From NCBI GenBank assembly GCA_037501455.1, contig CM074855.1, forward strand, positions 37,109,001 through 37,173,000: 64,000 nucleotides of DNA. Reading direction: 5' to 3'. Positions 1 to 12,655 of the stretch are shown in pieces. Under the pieces are notes generated by a model. The model ran no database searches. It was not told the origin of the DNA and worked only from the letters and a program-made list of their open reading frames with translations. This stretch comes from Lantana camara (Eukaryota; Streptophyta; Magnoliopsida; Lamiales; Verbenaceae). Both the position numbers and the translations under genes were made by a program. How positions within the stretch are numbered: position 1 is the stretch's first letter; each line of letters begins with the position of its first letter.

Positions 1-671
1 CTCTCAGTTTGACTTTCCATTTTGATCACATCCTTTCATTTTTGAGGTCTCGGTGGAAAATATTGAATGATTCAATCTTGCATTGAATAATCTCATACTC
101 AGATGAAAATGAATTTCCCGCTCATCTCGTTGCCTCCCGTATCTTTCAAGCTAGATCTCCAAGTCCTCATGACACTCTTACATTGATGGTCTTCAAGATT
201 TGTTGAGAGGATGAGATCGACCCACTTCTCTATGGTCAAAGCCTTCTCTCACGATGCAGAGCAATGAAATGTAATTTTAATTTGTAGCTATGAAGATGCA
301 ACACCTGACCTTCAAATCCCATTGGCTCCATAATCCATTCATTGATAACTCGGAGACATTTGTAGTTGAGGTTGATAGTAGCTTTGTTAGCGTGATAACA
401 CCCTATAACCAAAGATTCAACTCGAATACAGATACATGTGGGTCAGTATATGCTGATGGCACGTATATAATAGCAAACACGTATTAGATGCAAAATGAAA
501 CAAGTAAAGCAATAAAGTTGAAAGTGAACCCCACATATCAAGTAATTCCAACAATTCATGTTAATTAATGATGAAAATTCAATACAAAGCACATGTTGAC
601 AAGTTGTTCCTATACTGTACGACCTAAACTGACTCAATCACGACACGAGAACCCCGATTTTGTAGCCTGGA
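1..671 (-). other. 5' internal leader of a truncated minus-strand LTR element
   Basis: This stretch lies on the internal side of the primer binding site at 672-684, so it is the untranslated leader, and perhaps the start of the gag region, of a minus-strand element whose body lies left of the window. Read on the minus strand, the first 80 or so bases after the primer site contain TCGTGTC and TAGGTCGT boxes that recur after the primer sites at 14950, 22630 and 32320. I see no recognisable Gag or Pol peptide; open frames here are under 70 codons and look like chance. Confidence 0.6.
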
Positions 672-684
672 GGCTCTGATACCA
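672..684 (-). other. primer binding site, tRNA-iMet type
   Basis: On the minus strand this reads TGGTATCAGAGCC, the usual complement of the 3' end of plant initiator tRNA-Met. It lies eight bases from the LTR end at 693. It fixes LTR A as the 5' LTR of a minus-strand element. Confidence 0.9.
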
Positions 685-692
685 CTTAAGGA

Positions 693-2497
693 TGTAGCGC
701 CCCAAACGGAAGGCACCACATCCCCTGCACCGAGAGCCGACCCGCATATGAAATGGGAAGTCCATACAGGTGCCAAGTCACGGCGAACGGGGACCACTCA
801 CTCGCTATGCTAGGCGGGAGCTAACTTCGAGACCAAATAAACAATTCCATAGAAAAAAATACACGTGCGGAAGCAAAACATATAATCAATCATAGTAGCA
901 ATTAACAATTGACGGGTTGAACTAGCATAGATACCTAGTCCCGAAATTCCAAACATAAATCATAAATCATAATTCACAATTCACGGGTTCAATCTATCCC
1001 TAGAAGCCTGTCCCGAATTTATAAAATGAAATCATAACAATTCATGCATTCATTGTAAAACTTAATTAATATACAAAATGCATGTGGTGTGACTCGGACT
1101 TAATCAAAGGACTCGACAGACCCAAAATCCCACCTAGCACTCCAAAACCTGCAAAAGAACTGAAAATAAAGCCGGGTTCAGTCTATAGGAGACTGGTGGG
1201 TATAAAACAGGGTTTAATATCATAATATAACGAGAATTAAAGGCACACACACATGCGAGGCATAATCCCGTACGAGGTTTTTGAAATATTTCCCAAGTGG
1301 GTAAAAACAAGGAAAACATCGCCCGAGATTACAACCATTAAGTTCATTTATTCATTACAATCATGCGGTCATTACGTGAGCCCTGGCGGGTGGGTGAATA
1401 TCTCCAACCTAATCCTCGTGTGTGCATATCAATTCAATCTTTACATTAGCGATCATACACATTCATACATAATTGTTCATATTCATTCATAATCAATCAT
1501 AATCATTATCATTCATAAACATAAACATTTACACCTTTTTCCTCCTGGTGGTGGACGGGTTAGCAAGACCCGGTCACCGGTCCATACATGGGCTAATGGG
1601 GGTACATGAATCTCCCAATGGCACTTAGCTCCCAGTCCCAGGTAAATCTCCTAGCGAGGGCCGGTATCACCGTAAATATGGTGGGACTAATGCAAGGGAT
1701 CACTGTCGGCCCTTGTCTCCCCGGATAGCCACTTGCACTAAGTCCCTGGGCACGTGTGTTCAATCATGTCCACGCCAAAAATCATAAGGTGGGAATACAT
1801 AAAAGAAGGGCTTTACGTTGGAAATCGTTGACTCTTTTGAAAAGACTCGATATATAATTATAATACTTTGGCTCAAAACTTTCACATAAGGGGTATATCG
1901 GGTTATCATAACTAATAGAAGAGAAACCCACCTGTTACATCTTACCAACCAAAATCAAGAAGAAAAAGAAGACTGGAAGGTAGCTTATGAACCCGGCACG
2001 GCTCCGTCCTGGAGAACAGTATACAACAAATGACACGGTGCAATCGTGAGACTCAAGACTCCAAATAAACCATATATGATGCACGACTATGCATTAACAT
2101 GATATGATATGCATAAGAAATAACAATTTGTCATGGAGACGTTCATGTGCACGATTAATGCCTTTAATGCGTATATAAACAAGCAATTCATTCATTCAAG
2201 GAAGTGTTCGAATTCATTCAAGTTCATAACTTCACATTTCATATCAAATTAATCCAAGAATTTCATATAACGATCATAACACGTACTATTTCATGTTTAC
2301 AATTAGAAAATAGACAATTAAAGATATTCAAGTCATGATCGGAAATTAAATAACACGAAATAGATAACAATTAAATCCTATAATTGAAATAAATTAAATA
2401 ATACTTAATATATATAATATATGTACTAAAACGCATGAAATCACAATGATTAAATTAAATACATTAAACATTTAATACAATATACATTCACACAAAC

Positions 2498-2538
<41 letters not shown>
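693..2538 (-). repeat. LTR A, 5' LTR fragment (minus strand), truncated
   Basis: The LTR starts with TGTAGCGCCCC (sense 3' end ..CTACA) directly after the primer site. It carries the U5 boxes seen in the other LTRs here: a GGATGTGG-type box near 710, GCGAACGG near 783, a hairpin CAGTCT-ATAGG-AGACTG at 1179-1195, and sense TTTTGCAG|GTTTTGG at about 1149 followed by GCTAGG. About 1.85 kb is present. The sense 5' part (U3) is missing, because the LTR runs into a TA microsatellite and then LTR B. No coding region is supported in it. Confidence 0.75.

Positions 2539-2540
<2 letters not shown>
2499..2540. repeat. (TA)n microsatellite
   Basis: About 42 bases of almost pure TA sit exactly at the A/B junction. 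It may mark a microsatellite target for the insertion of the element bearing LTR B. A second TA tract lies just beyond LTR C (25233-25275). Confidence 0.9.
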
Positions 2541-2542
<2 letters not shown>

Positions 2543-5158
2543 GCACCCGGAACGCTAGGTAGCCACATCCCCCGCACTATAGTTCAATTCACATATGGAA
2601 TGAGCAGCCATACCTGAATCAAGCCTATAGCGAACTGGAGACACTAAAAACAACGACCACTAGCTAGGCGGGACAAACCCTTAATTATATACCAACATGC
2701 GTACATTGAGCGGAAGCATTGCAACATACATTCACTTCATTATCCATTTTCGGTTCCATACCCAACATTTCCATAATTACATCCCCAAACTTCCACGTGT
2801 AAGTCATAATATACATAGATACCAAAATAAGTCATAAGAGTAGAATCTATCAATAATGTTCATGGAATATGAGAATAACAAATGCTAGACCCAAAAGTAA
2901 TAAAACTCGACTCAATCCTTCCTAGCACTCAACCTGCAAGACCTGAAAATGTGAGGTGTCAGTCTATGAAAGACTGAGTGAGGGGTTTAATAATTATAAG
3001 CGTAATTACCATGCAAGCTATAATCTCGGGTAAGATTTTATAAAAGGAAACAATATAAGTTGAAGAATATGATAGAACTCACCCGAGATTACAACTAATC
3101 AATTTACAATTCAATCAATTCAGTACAATTCAGTTCAATCAATCAGTGGCCCGGCGAGTGAGGGCAATTCTCCAACCATTCTCCGACAGTGTACAATAAT
3201 TCAGTTTTAAATGATTAAGTGATCAAGCAATCAATTTCAGTGCACAATTAGCAATTTCAATAACTCCTTCTTCCTCCATGTGATGGGGGATTGCAAGGCC
3301 CCGCCATCTAATCAGTGTGAGCATAGGGTTCATGATTCCCTATGCCCGGAACTCCTTCTTCCACTAATCTCCTAGAGAATTCAGGGGTCATCCCAACAAT
3401 GTAAGGATTGTGTAAGAGTTACCCGTCAGCCCAAGCTTTCCCGGTTGGCTCAATACACTACCCTCGGGCCTACAGTGAACAATATACTTGCCAAAACAAT
3501 CAATCAATCAATTAGTACAGTACGGTGGTTCGGTACAGTAGCAGTAGTTCAGTGTTTAAACAATTGAGGTTTGTGAAAACTATAGGTATAAGTATACATT
3601 TTGTCCCAAAATTCACATAGGGTTGTAGGGTTCTATAAATATCTAGAAGTAACCTCACCTTTACCGACCAAAAGAAGTAAGGAAACACTTTACGGAGCGT
3701 GTTCCTCGTCTCTGGGAACGTGATTTGTGTAACAAGGACAGGTGTATGTGAGACTTGACTCGTATGAACCATTTACGACGAACGACATATTTATCCAACG
3801 TCAATCATGCAATTACAATCGAGAAATATTATAAACATATTCAATTTATCAAGTAATGTAGCAAGGATCAACTAATCATTGTATAAATCAAGGTATGAAA
3901 ATATTACACAAACCTCCCCTATGGAGCTTAGGCATGAAATCCCATAACACATATGATAACATATAATATAACACATTATATGACATATCAATGAGGTGTA
4001 CATGCCGGAAATGAGCCAAGAAAAGCATATAACCCAAGTTATAAAATCGGATTTTCATGCAGAAAAAGCAGAGGTCGAGGGCGCGAACTATTTTTTCTCG
4101 AATTTTTCTCCAATTTTTCAAAAGTCGAAACATGGGCAAAAATGGGTATTGGGCGCGGCCAATTTTGCTCTATTTTTGGTCGCGGCAAAAATGGCCGCGG
4201 CCGCAGCCTACTACGCAGCAACAACAAAACAGGGAAAGATACAGGGGAACCCGAACCAAAACACCAAAAACCAATAGCAAATGTAATTCCAATCCATAAC
4301 AATTAATCCAACACATCCAATACACATTATACTTCCATTATGCCACATTATACTTCCATTATGCCTCAAATTAAACCATGAAACAAGTATTAAATCCTCA
4401 AGAATTGGTCCATAAAACCCCATATATATACATGCTTCCAACTTCCATATAACTCAATGTTTTCATGCAAGATTTCAATTCTTTTGATCATAAACATGCT
4501 TCTAATCATAAACACACAAGAATTCATCCCCTAAGCCTCAAACCCTACTCATATACAATTCAAGAGATTCATATAATTTCCATATTATACCTTGAAATGG
4601 AATAGAGATGAGATGAAATGGTAATATGATGATGATGATGATCCTAGCTTCACAAATCCTCCAAAATCTAGCTCGAAATATGAGATGAAATTTTCTTCGC
4701 TTCCTTGGTGTAAGGATCGGCATTTAGTGTGTGTGAGTGTGTGTCTCTTATATGAAAATGGAATGAATTGGAAGAAATGAGATGATATACACCAAAGTCT
4801 TGCAAGAATATGTGTGATTCATCTCATTTTGCATATAAGTCCTCAAATTATCTGAATTCATTCAATCAAGCATCATTCCATGGAATATGATCAAGTAGCT
4901 CCAATTCATTTATTGCAATTAAGTCCATAAATTTATGAAGTGATCAAATAAGGTCACATAATAACAATTAGGCACGTTATCACTTAATTCACGTAAATTC
5001 CACGTTAATGACAGTTCATATAAATGCATGAAGATATAATGCAAATAATATGATGAAAGTTATAAATAAATGAATGAAATAATTAAATTAAACCTCCTAA
5101 CTCCCGAAGACCCGCTCATGGCGTGCTTACCTAAACTTCCGAAAATTGGGGCGTTACA
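2539..5158 (-). repeat. LTR B, family F1 LTR (minus strand)
   Basis: This 2,620-bp LTR is very similar along its length to LTR C (22647-25206). It ends GGGGCGTTACA and is followed by the purine-rich tract of a minus-strand element (ACTCTCCCCCCC on plus), so it is a 3' LTR. The expected first bases TGTAGC read TATAGC. In sense order it shows a TATA-like CATATAAGAG near 4753, a donor-like CAAG|GTATAA at 4591/4590, a GC-rich block (4071-4205, including the palindrome GGCCGCGGCC at 4193-4202), a hairpin at 2960-2976, and a TTGCAG|GT acceptor-like site at 2934-2936. No protein-coding capacity is seen. Confidence 0.85.
2934..4590 (-). other. putative leader intron within LTR B
   Basis: The donor-like site is sense TTTCAAG|GTATAATATG at 4591/4590. 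The acceptor-like site is sense CTTGCAG|GTTGAG, with the AG ending at 2934 and an alternative TTTTCAG at 2943-2945. A CTGAC branch-point-like motif lies in the distal arm of the hairpin at 2960-2976. Length would be about 1.66 kb. It is inferred from motif order shared with other LTRs in the window; no transcript evidence is available. Confidence 0.4.
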
Positions 5159-5209
5159 ACTCTCCCCCCCTTAGAAGAATCTGGTCCTCCAAAATTGGGG
5201 CGTTACAAC
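5159..5209 (-). other. internal stub of a deleted F1 element
   Basis: Directly after LTR B come the polypurine tract (ACTCTCCCCCCCTTAG on plus) and about 15 bases matching the 3' end of the F1 internal region (compare 18319-18350). The sequence then jumps to AAAATTGGGGCGTTACA, the terminal bases of an F1 LTR. The simplest reading is an F1 element whose body and most of one LTR were deleted, leaving only this stub. Confidence 0.65.
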
Positions 5210-5644
5210 CGCATACATCAGAATTGAAATGGAATGCATGGAATGGTAATATGATGATGATGATGATCCTAGCTTCACAATTCCTCCAAAATCTTGCTTA
5301 AAATATGAGATGAAATTTTCTTCTCTTCCTTGGTGTAAGGATCGGTATTTAGTGTGTGTGAGTGTGTTGCTCTTGTATGAAAATGGAATGAAACGGAATG
5401 AATTGGTAGAAATGAAATGATACACACCTAACTCTTGCAAGAATATGTGTGATTCATCACATTTTGCTTGTAAGTCCTCAAATTATTTGAATTCATTCAA
5501 TCAAGTATCATTCCATGGACTATGATCAAGTAGCTCCAATTCATTTAATGCAATTAAGTCCATAAATTTATGAAGTGATCCAATAAGGTCACATAATAAC
5601 AATTAGGCACGTTATTACTTAATTCACGTAAATTCCACGTTAAT
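5210..5644 (-). repeat. F1 LTR fragment, left half of the LTR split by F2
   Basis: This 435-bp piece matches the sense-5' part of LTRs B and C: the GATGATGATGATGATCC run, the donor-proximal exon region, and the CACGTTAAT end. It breaks at TTAAT, where element F2 is inserted. The same LTR resumes at 18165. The fragment and its junction with an F2 LTR are repeated at about 25310-25748. Confidence 0.8.
5640..5644. repeat. target site duplication TTAAT (left)
   Basis: TTAAT precedes TGTAGCACCCC at 5645 and recurs at 18165-18169, right after the F2 right LTR ends in GTTACA. The interrupted F1 LTR reads on from the second copy, so this is a clean 5-bp duplication of an LTR-retrotransposon insertion. 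Confidence 0.92.
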
Positions 5645-8191
5645 TGTAGCACCCCGGAGCGCAAGACACTACACCTCCCACACTCTAACCCGACACGTGT
5701 AACGAAATGGAAACTCCACACACGCACCAAGCCACAGCGAACGGGTGACAAACAAAAACTCACACACTAGCTAGGCGGTCTAGACCCTAATACAAAGTGC
5801 GCAGAATAAATCAAAAACCATATGCAGAAGCACCAGGATTCAAATACAATCATACAAGATCGAATTTAAACAAATTGTACAGGAATACCCGACCAAGGCT
5901 ACATAAATCATACAGGGGTCAAAGCACAAATTCCAAATCATAACTTATACGAATTTCATACATAATTTAAACATAATACCTAACTGGAAAAGTAAAGATG
6001 CAAAGACTCGAACAAACTAAACAAAAGACTTCCGCCTAGCACGCACAGACCTGCACCTGCAAACTCAACCAAACAAAAGGGGAAAAAGAAGACAACGAGG
6101 AGGGGTCAGTCCTACAGACTGGTGAGGGGGCAAACACACTCACTCATACGTATACATACAGCAGAGTATATTTAAAATGGGAACATTCATGAAGCGGGGT
6201 GTGGTTTTTACAATCCAAAAGATTTAAAACGTGATAATAATTATAAGGACGAAGAGTTAAGGCTGAAGGCCAAGATCAACGAAATTTTAGTATTTATGAA
6301 TCCACTCACGTTTCCCAAACCGAGTTCAGAATCACACACACGACTCGGCGAGCACGAGCCTCAAACTACCCTAACTCCATTCATAAATCAAAGCTTAAAT
6401 CAAAACAAAACATAATTCGGAATCAGACAAACATACCTCTCCTCTAGGAGATGGCAGGGTGGCCACCCTGACCATCGGACAAACAGTATGGGTCGGGAGT
6501 TTCATGACGCTCATGCCCGAGGACTCCTTCACCAAGCCTCCTAGTGGGTTCAGGGGTGATCCTTCAGTTGAACACCGTGCTAGGGAATACCCGACGGCCC
6601 ACACCGTCCCGGGTCTCCTTTGCACAAATCTTCGGGACGCAATCAAATTGTTCAAATTGTTTGAAAGTTCTTAATTTTCAAAATCCAACATAATTTTCAA
6701 AACAACTCGCGGTTTCAAACACACACACCAACTCTTTTCAATGCAAACAAACGAAAATATTTCTTACATATACATAAAAGCATTTTCAAATATCTTATAA
6801 AGGGCCAAAATCCCACAAAATACATCAAACACATATCTAAATACGTATACATATACATAGGTCACATGCGGGCCTAAATCACATGAAGGGTTGTAGGTCG
6901 TAACAACTAAAAGAAAGAAACCTCACCTTGTCGAACCACCAAACAAAACGAACTGGAACACACCTAAGAGACCACCTCCTTTCCCTCGAAACAAAGCTCT
7001 GAACAAAACAAAGGGCGAAAGACAGACTTAGACTCACAAATGAACTATATAGATGCTCAGCATATGCAAACAAATGCAAAAGATATATAAGAGATGCAAT
7101 GCGTTAACATATAACGCATGCAAATTTATGTCAAATCATACATCTCCAAAAGCATGCTAAATAAATTCATAAAGTTCAAGCAACGAACATAACAAGTCAT
7201 AGAACATACTAGGCATGCATGCATACGATAAAAGAATTAAACAAATATCAAACGAGGCAAAGAAACGGTACCTTGATGCATGTTAGCACATAAAAGGGGC
7301 ATATAACGCACATTAGGTTATATATCACACGTAAAAGCACCAAACTAACCAAAATAAATTCACAAAATTTATATAACATGAATAACATATCATTCAACAT
7401 GTTAGGAAGATATTTCATATCATTTAAGGGAAAATAAAAATCATTCAAGGCACATAAACAAAGCATGAAGTCATATACGCACGTTAAGGTAGCATATTAC
7501 ATGTATGAAGCTATAACTAAAAAACGAGCACGTAAAACATGCCATAAATTCACAACATAACACTTAACACATAATTTGACATGTTAACATATCATACATA
7601 TCATATATTAATCGTATGAGAGCAAGGAAAGACAAGCAAAGAACGAACAAACTGTAAAACATGGCAAAGCTATCACAAGGGGCGTGTTTCGGGCGAAATT
7701 CGGAGGTTCAAACGGGCTTAAAAATACTACAAACTCAGGTTCCAAAGCTTCCATTCTTCATTACGTGTCCGACGCTTCTTCCAGAATTCGAATCCGAATT
7801 CCCGAGCCCAAGTTACGCCTTCCGGAACACAAGGTGCGCTAAAACAAGTTAGGCCCTTATGTCCCTAACAAATAAAACGGTTCGAGAACTGTATCAAACG
7901 AACTCAAAAACTTAAAACAAACACGTAGACATATTCATATCACACATTTTTCTTAATATCACGTAGTCACATAGTTAGGATCAAATACGGGTCACAAGGA
8001 TCGAACGGGGAATCAAACGGGGGTTAAAACGAACAAATTACTTAACAAAGTGAAACAAATAATTATTTAAATAATCAATTAGGCATATAAAAAATCAAAT
8101 AATCAAGTAAAGGCATAAATAAACAATTAAAACGCGTACGAAACACTCTCGAAAGTTCATACCTGTACGGCCGGGCGAGCGGGATGTTATA
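5645..8191 (-). repeat. F2 left (3') LTR
   Basis: It starts TGTAGCACCCC and ends GGGATGTTATA, where the right LTR ends GGGATGTTACA. U5 features on the sense strand are the hairpin at 6107-6121 (CAGTC-CTACA-GACTG), the acceptor-like TTTGCAG|GTGCAG|GT at 6051-6059 with a long pyrimidine tract upstream, and GCTAGGCGG. The donor-bearing part seen in the right LTR (near 17398) is deleted here. No coding region is supported. Confidence 0.88.
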
Positions 8192-8227
8192 AACTTCCCC
8201 CCTTCGAAAGGACCTATCCTCAGGTCC
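8192..8227 (-). other. F2 polypurine tract and adjoining hairpin
   Basis: On the minus strand a GAAGGGGGGAAG-like purine tract abuts the LTR. Just upstream of it in sense lies an inverted repeat, GGACCT and AGGTCC around a GAGGAT loop (8210-8227). Equivalent hairpins with other stem sequences sit at 18339-18353 and 45765-45782. Confidence 0.75.
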
Positions 8228-9066
8228 TAAGGTAAGGTCTTCTCTGCTGAACCACGAAGCTTCAAAGCCTCACCGAACCACCGAAGCTAAGAGAATTAGG
8301 TCTATTCGTTGAAATGAGTTACCACTTAATTCTCCTTGAGATCTTCTTAGCCTTAGCAAACCGGACACGAAGTACTTGGCCGTTTGCTCCCACTTCTAAA
8401 TGGAATTCGGAAATAGTTGGAGAAACTACCAGTCCTTAATGTTCGGTCTTCAACCGATGGCACTTTAGACATCGTTACATGAAGTCTGCAATGTCCTTTC
8501 TTATGCCAACACATCTAACCGGCTCTTCAAACCCTCTGACCAAGAGTGAGGTAACTTGTGACGTTGCACTACCAGAGGTGTTGACTACATTCTTCCCAAA
8601 GCCACAAGCAACCAAAGCATTCCTTAGTGCCTCGATCGTAACACGGTAGTCTTGAGTACACTCGAGTAAGCAAAGCTAGCACCGAAGGCAACTTTCTTCA
8701 AACACCTCATCTCACTCTAACCGTGCCTCTTCTTATTGTCCATGTCATGGGATAGCCACTGAAAGAAGATAAACCCGTTGTTGAATCCCGATAACACTAT
8801 AGACTTATTCTCTAAGGAAATTCTCGGTTCTTCTTCTCAAATGCGTAGTTGGTGATATCCTCACTGAAACCCAACTCGGCACAGACCACGGAACTCCGGA
8901 AAACACGAACACCACCTAGAAGCGAGCAAAAGGGTATTTATCTTCCACAGTTAACCTGTACAGCTCACGGTAGTTTAAATTCCCCTTAAATCCCATCTTC
9001 TTCCTTAGATAGGACTAAGTACTCCACGGTGAAGTACTCGAACGGATGATACTACATTCTAAGAGC
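8228..9066 (-). pseudogene. degenerate F2 internal region (3' part)
   Basis: About 840 bp between the hairpin and the solo LTR. By position it should encode the end of pol (integrase and chromodomain) on the minus strand, but I cannot recognise a Pol peptide in any frame and no frame is open for long. It is best described as eroded internal sequence of F2 and is assigned by position only. Confidence 0.4.
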
Positions 9067-9661
9067 TCATCTGTAACATCCTGATCGTTCGGATTTCCAG
9101 GTACACCGTATCGAGAGGGTTATATATGTTTTAAATTATTTACTTACGTAATTGAGTGTTATTTTAATGCTTATTTGATTATTTGAAATTATATGAAATT
9201 AATTTTTTATATTATGAACTTTGAATTTTTAAACGTTTAAGTTTGCATGCTCGTAATTTGCTTGTTATGTGCAGTAATTCAATTCCGATTTTTGTGAAAT
9301 TGCGATATGCATGATATATGTGAGTTATGAATATGTTTTCATGCTCATTTTAAGTTTTAGGTTCGTTTATCGAGGTTTTAAACCTTAAGTAATTGATGAG
9401 GGACATGAGGGCCTAACTAGTTTTAGCGCGCCTCGTGTTCCGGAGGCCATAACTTGAGCTCGGGAATTCGGATTTGAATTCCGGAAGAATCTTCGGACTC
9501 GTAACGAAGAAAAGAAACTTTTGAACCTAGTTTGGTATTTTTCTAAGCCTATTTGGACCCCCATTTTTTGCTCGGAATCAGTAGCTTGTGTTAAAGCCAC
9601 CTTCTTTGACTAGTCTTACTTTTGTGGGCCCAAACTAACCATACCTAAGCCTTAACCTTGG

Positions 9662-9670
9662 TTTATATGA
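9662..9670 (+). promoter_or_regulatory. possible TATA element of the solo LTR
   Basis: TTTATATGA is followed within about 30 bases by a CCTCTCTCTCCC pyrimidine-rich stretch, as expected for a plant core promoter. About 170 bases further on lies the consensus-like donor site. Motif inference only. Confidence 0.35.
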
Positions 9671-9837
9671 CCTTGATTCATCCCTCTCTCTCCCTTATCA
9701 GCAGCATTTCGAACCACACACCCAAGAGAGAAGGAAAAGCTACTGGAAATGGAAGAAAGAAGAGAAAGAAGAAAGCCCTTTCCATGACTTTGTGATTTTG
9801 GAGCCAAATCTTCTCCATACTTCATCAACTCTTGAAG

Positions 9838-11779
9838 GTATGCATATTTTCGATTTCTCCATGTTTATATGATGATTTTTATCCATGAATTTCATGCTTT
9901 AATTGAAATTTTATATGAGTTTGGGAGATGGCATGAATAGGAAAGGTTAGATTTCATTCTTGATTTCTTACCTACCTTGGGTTTGGGACTGAATTGATGC
10001 TTCTTTGGTGATTATATGACCTCCTTTGCTTCCATTCTTGATCTATACTTCATGCTAGATGTTTTAGGGTTGATTCTCCATTGATAACATGATTGAAACC
10101 TTGAGTTTTTAGCCATGAAACTGGAAATTTGAATTGCTGCAAATCTGCTCTTTTTCACATAACTGCTGTCACGTTTTTGAGTGGTTTTTTATGGATTCTT
10201 GCATCCAATTTCGTGTATTAATGCATGGTTATGTGTCACACATGTTACTCTATGAATATGTTTTGTTTTGCCTTGATTTCATCTTTCATTTCAACCTCAA
10301 ACGTGAGAATATGCCCTGCTCTTCCCTGTTTGAATTGCTGTCAGAATTTTGGTTCGTTTGATGACTTCTTGAGCTCCATTTCATGTGAAATTACATGTAC
10401 ATGAAGTATATGACTTGCTCTACATTTTAGCTATGTGTTTACAAGCTTTAATCCCCTGTTTTAGCCCCAGACTTGAAGAGTATGACCTGCTGCATTCCTT
10501 CCTTCTTTGTGACAGATTTGGTGCATGAGTTTTGAGTTGCTTGTTGCTGCGTTTTAAGGCATGAATTGGTGATGTTTTGGTGTGTATTTCATGCATGATA
10601 TGTGTGTGTTTGAGGCCTAAGAAATCCATCCAAGACCTGCTGCAAACTGCCCTGTTTTGTCCTGATTTCATGCCCCTTCTCAGCTGCGTATGTGACCTTG
10701 AACGTGACTTAATTTCTTTCCTTCCTTGCAACATTTTGTGTGGCTGTTTTGATGCTCAAAAGCTGATCATATGAGCTTGTTTTGTTTCCTTTTTGATACA
10801 TGATACTTGGTAGATGTGTTATGGATGAATTCTCCTTGAAACCCTTTGATGAATTTGTTTGAGCATGAATATATGATGCATCTCTTCCCTCTCCTCACTT
10901 CAGCTTCGATTCTTGTATGAATTAGGGCTTAAACCTGTGAATCTTTGATGCATATATCTTCTTTATTATATTGGTTTGATGTTAGTATGGTTTGGTTTTG
11001 GTTCTTGGTGAGTTTGAGGGCTAAAAATCGAGTTTTGGTCACTGGAAGCAGGTCCACGGGGGTGGATTTTTAGCTTTGATCAAATCCATGGTCGTGCATA
11101 GGAGTCCAGCAGCAGGGACATTTCTGTCCCCAGATCCACGGCCGCGGATCTCCCCTTTTGAAAATATACACGACCCTGGATCTGGAAAACTTGAGTTTTC
11201 TTGCCCGAACTTTGTTTCTTTGTCTGTTTTGTTCGTTTCCCTCCCCTATCTTGTTCCTTTGGTGTTGAATTCTTGTTTCTATGTATGATATGTGCTATGA
11301 TATAACTTTTCATTGGTTGATTTTAACATGTTTCATCATTGTATAATGTGTTGTGAGTGTCGTGTGCGTTGTATTACGTTTAAGGATTCGTTTAACGTGA
11401 AATGTGCTTTATGTGATCTAAGTGCTCCCTTACGTGCACGTCTGACTTCCTAACTTGGTATTTGACATGTATATGAAGTTTGTGAGCATGTTTAACGTGG
11501 AAAATGTGAGCTATGTTTCGACATGATTCAATATGACCTAATGTGACTTAAGTGTTAATTTCATTTCATACTTTATGCATCATTTGCATCCATACGCATA
11601 TGCCGAGCGTCTAATTGGTTCATGTTAAGTCTAACCTTGTCCTTTACCCTTTGTTTTGTTCATAGGTTTGTCTCGAGGTTGAAGAGGTGGTTCATTTTGT
11701 TCGGTTTGGTCGACAAGGTGGGGTTTTCTTTCCTTTTAGCTATGATGACCTACAACCTTATGTGTGTTTAAGCCCGCAT

Positions 11780-11835
<56 letters not shown>

Positions 11836-12655
11836 TATAGATAAGTGTTTGATAAGTATTTTGTGGGAATTGGCCCCTTTGTTATGAGATTCTTCAAAAA
11901 GACTTTTATATGTATATGTAAGCTAAGTTTTGATTATTCGTTTTCAAAAGGGTTGGTGTGAGTTTTGTTTTGCGAGCTTTGGGACATTGAGAGATATGTC
12001 CATGTGTGCGTGTGTATATGCTTTGTGATATGTGTAAGTTTGGGCCCCGGAGTTGTATGTAATGGGAGACCCGGGTCGGCCATGGGGTCGCCGGTTGCAA
12101 CCCCTGTATACTTCTCCACCAAAGTGATGCTTAGCTCATCCTCGGGAGGTCGAGGGGAAAGCGGGTCTGATATGTCGGCGGTATAACCCGTCAGGGTCGG
12201 GTAGGATCCCCCGATGCCACCATTATAAGGTAAGATATGTGTGGGGTTGAGAGTGGCCACTCTCTTCCCCAAACGGAGAAAGGTTGGATTGAATTATGAT
12301 TTTTTCTTTGTCTTCGCTTTGCTTTGCTATGGAGTAAGTGGTTTGGCACTCGAACTCGCCGAGTCATTTAGTTTAAGTCTTCGTTTTCGTTATGGTTTGT
12401 GAATCGGGATTGGACTTCTAATTTCTAAAACTTGGTGATTTTGGTCTTAAGCCCTAAACCTTTCTTCCTGTATGTAGTATCACGGGTTTAAATGATTTCG
12501 AATGCAAAAACCAACCCCGGTTCATGAACACTCTTCGATTTGATTATGTTGTGCTCTACTTATATGTATGTATGCGTGTGTTAGCCCCCTCACCAGTCTT
12601 TAGGACTAACTCCTCTTCGTTGTTTATTTTTTCCCCCTTTTCTTTGAGTTTGCAG
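9838..12655 (+). other. putative leader intron within the solo LTR
   Basis: The donor is CTTGAAG|GTATGC at 9837/9838. The 3' end has all the usual plant parts: a CTAAC branch-point-like motif at 12606-12610, then a long pyrimidine tract with TTTTTTCCCCC, then TTTGCAG|GT with the AG ending at 12655, about 46 bases after the branch point. Length would be 2.8 kb. It contains the GC-rich palindromes and the TA microsatellite. Inferred; RNA data would decide. Confidence 0.5.
11115..11151 (+). repeat. GC-rich inverted repeats in solo LTR
   Basis: Two adjacent perfect inverted repeats occur in AT-rich surroundings: GGGACA-TTTC-TGTCCC at 11115-11130, and AGATCC/GGATCT around ACGGCCGC at 11132-11151. 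A looser CCACGG/CCATGG-like pair lies at about 11050-11090. Similar GC palindrome clusters occupy the same relative place in LTRs B, C, F2-right, G, H and K. Confidence 0.7.

Noticed and set aside
672..684. tRNA gene
   Set aside because: The iMet match is limited to the 12-13 bases of the primer binding site; no cloverleaf surrounds it. The same holds for 14942, 32316, 51478 and 60560.
5554..5763. 69-codon ORF identical at 25658-25867
   Set aside because: It spans the F1/F2 insertion junction on the minus strand. Its identity reflects the tandem duplication, not a gene.
10420..10734. 104-codon minus-strand ORF in the solo LTR
   Set aside because: It lies antisense within the proposed intron, with no domain and no counterpart in related LTRs.
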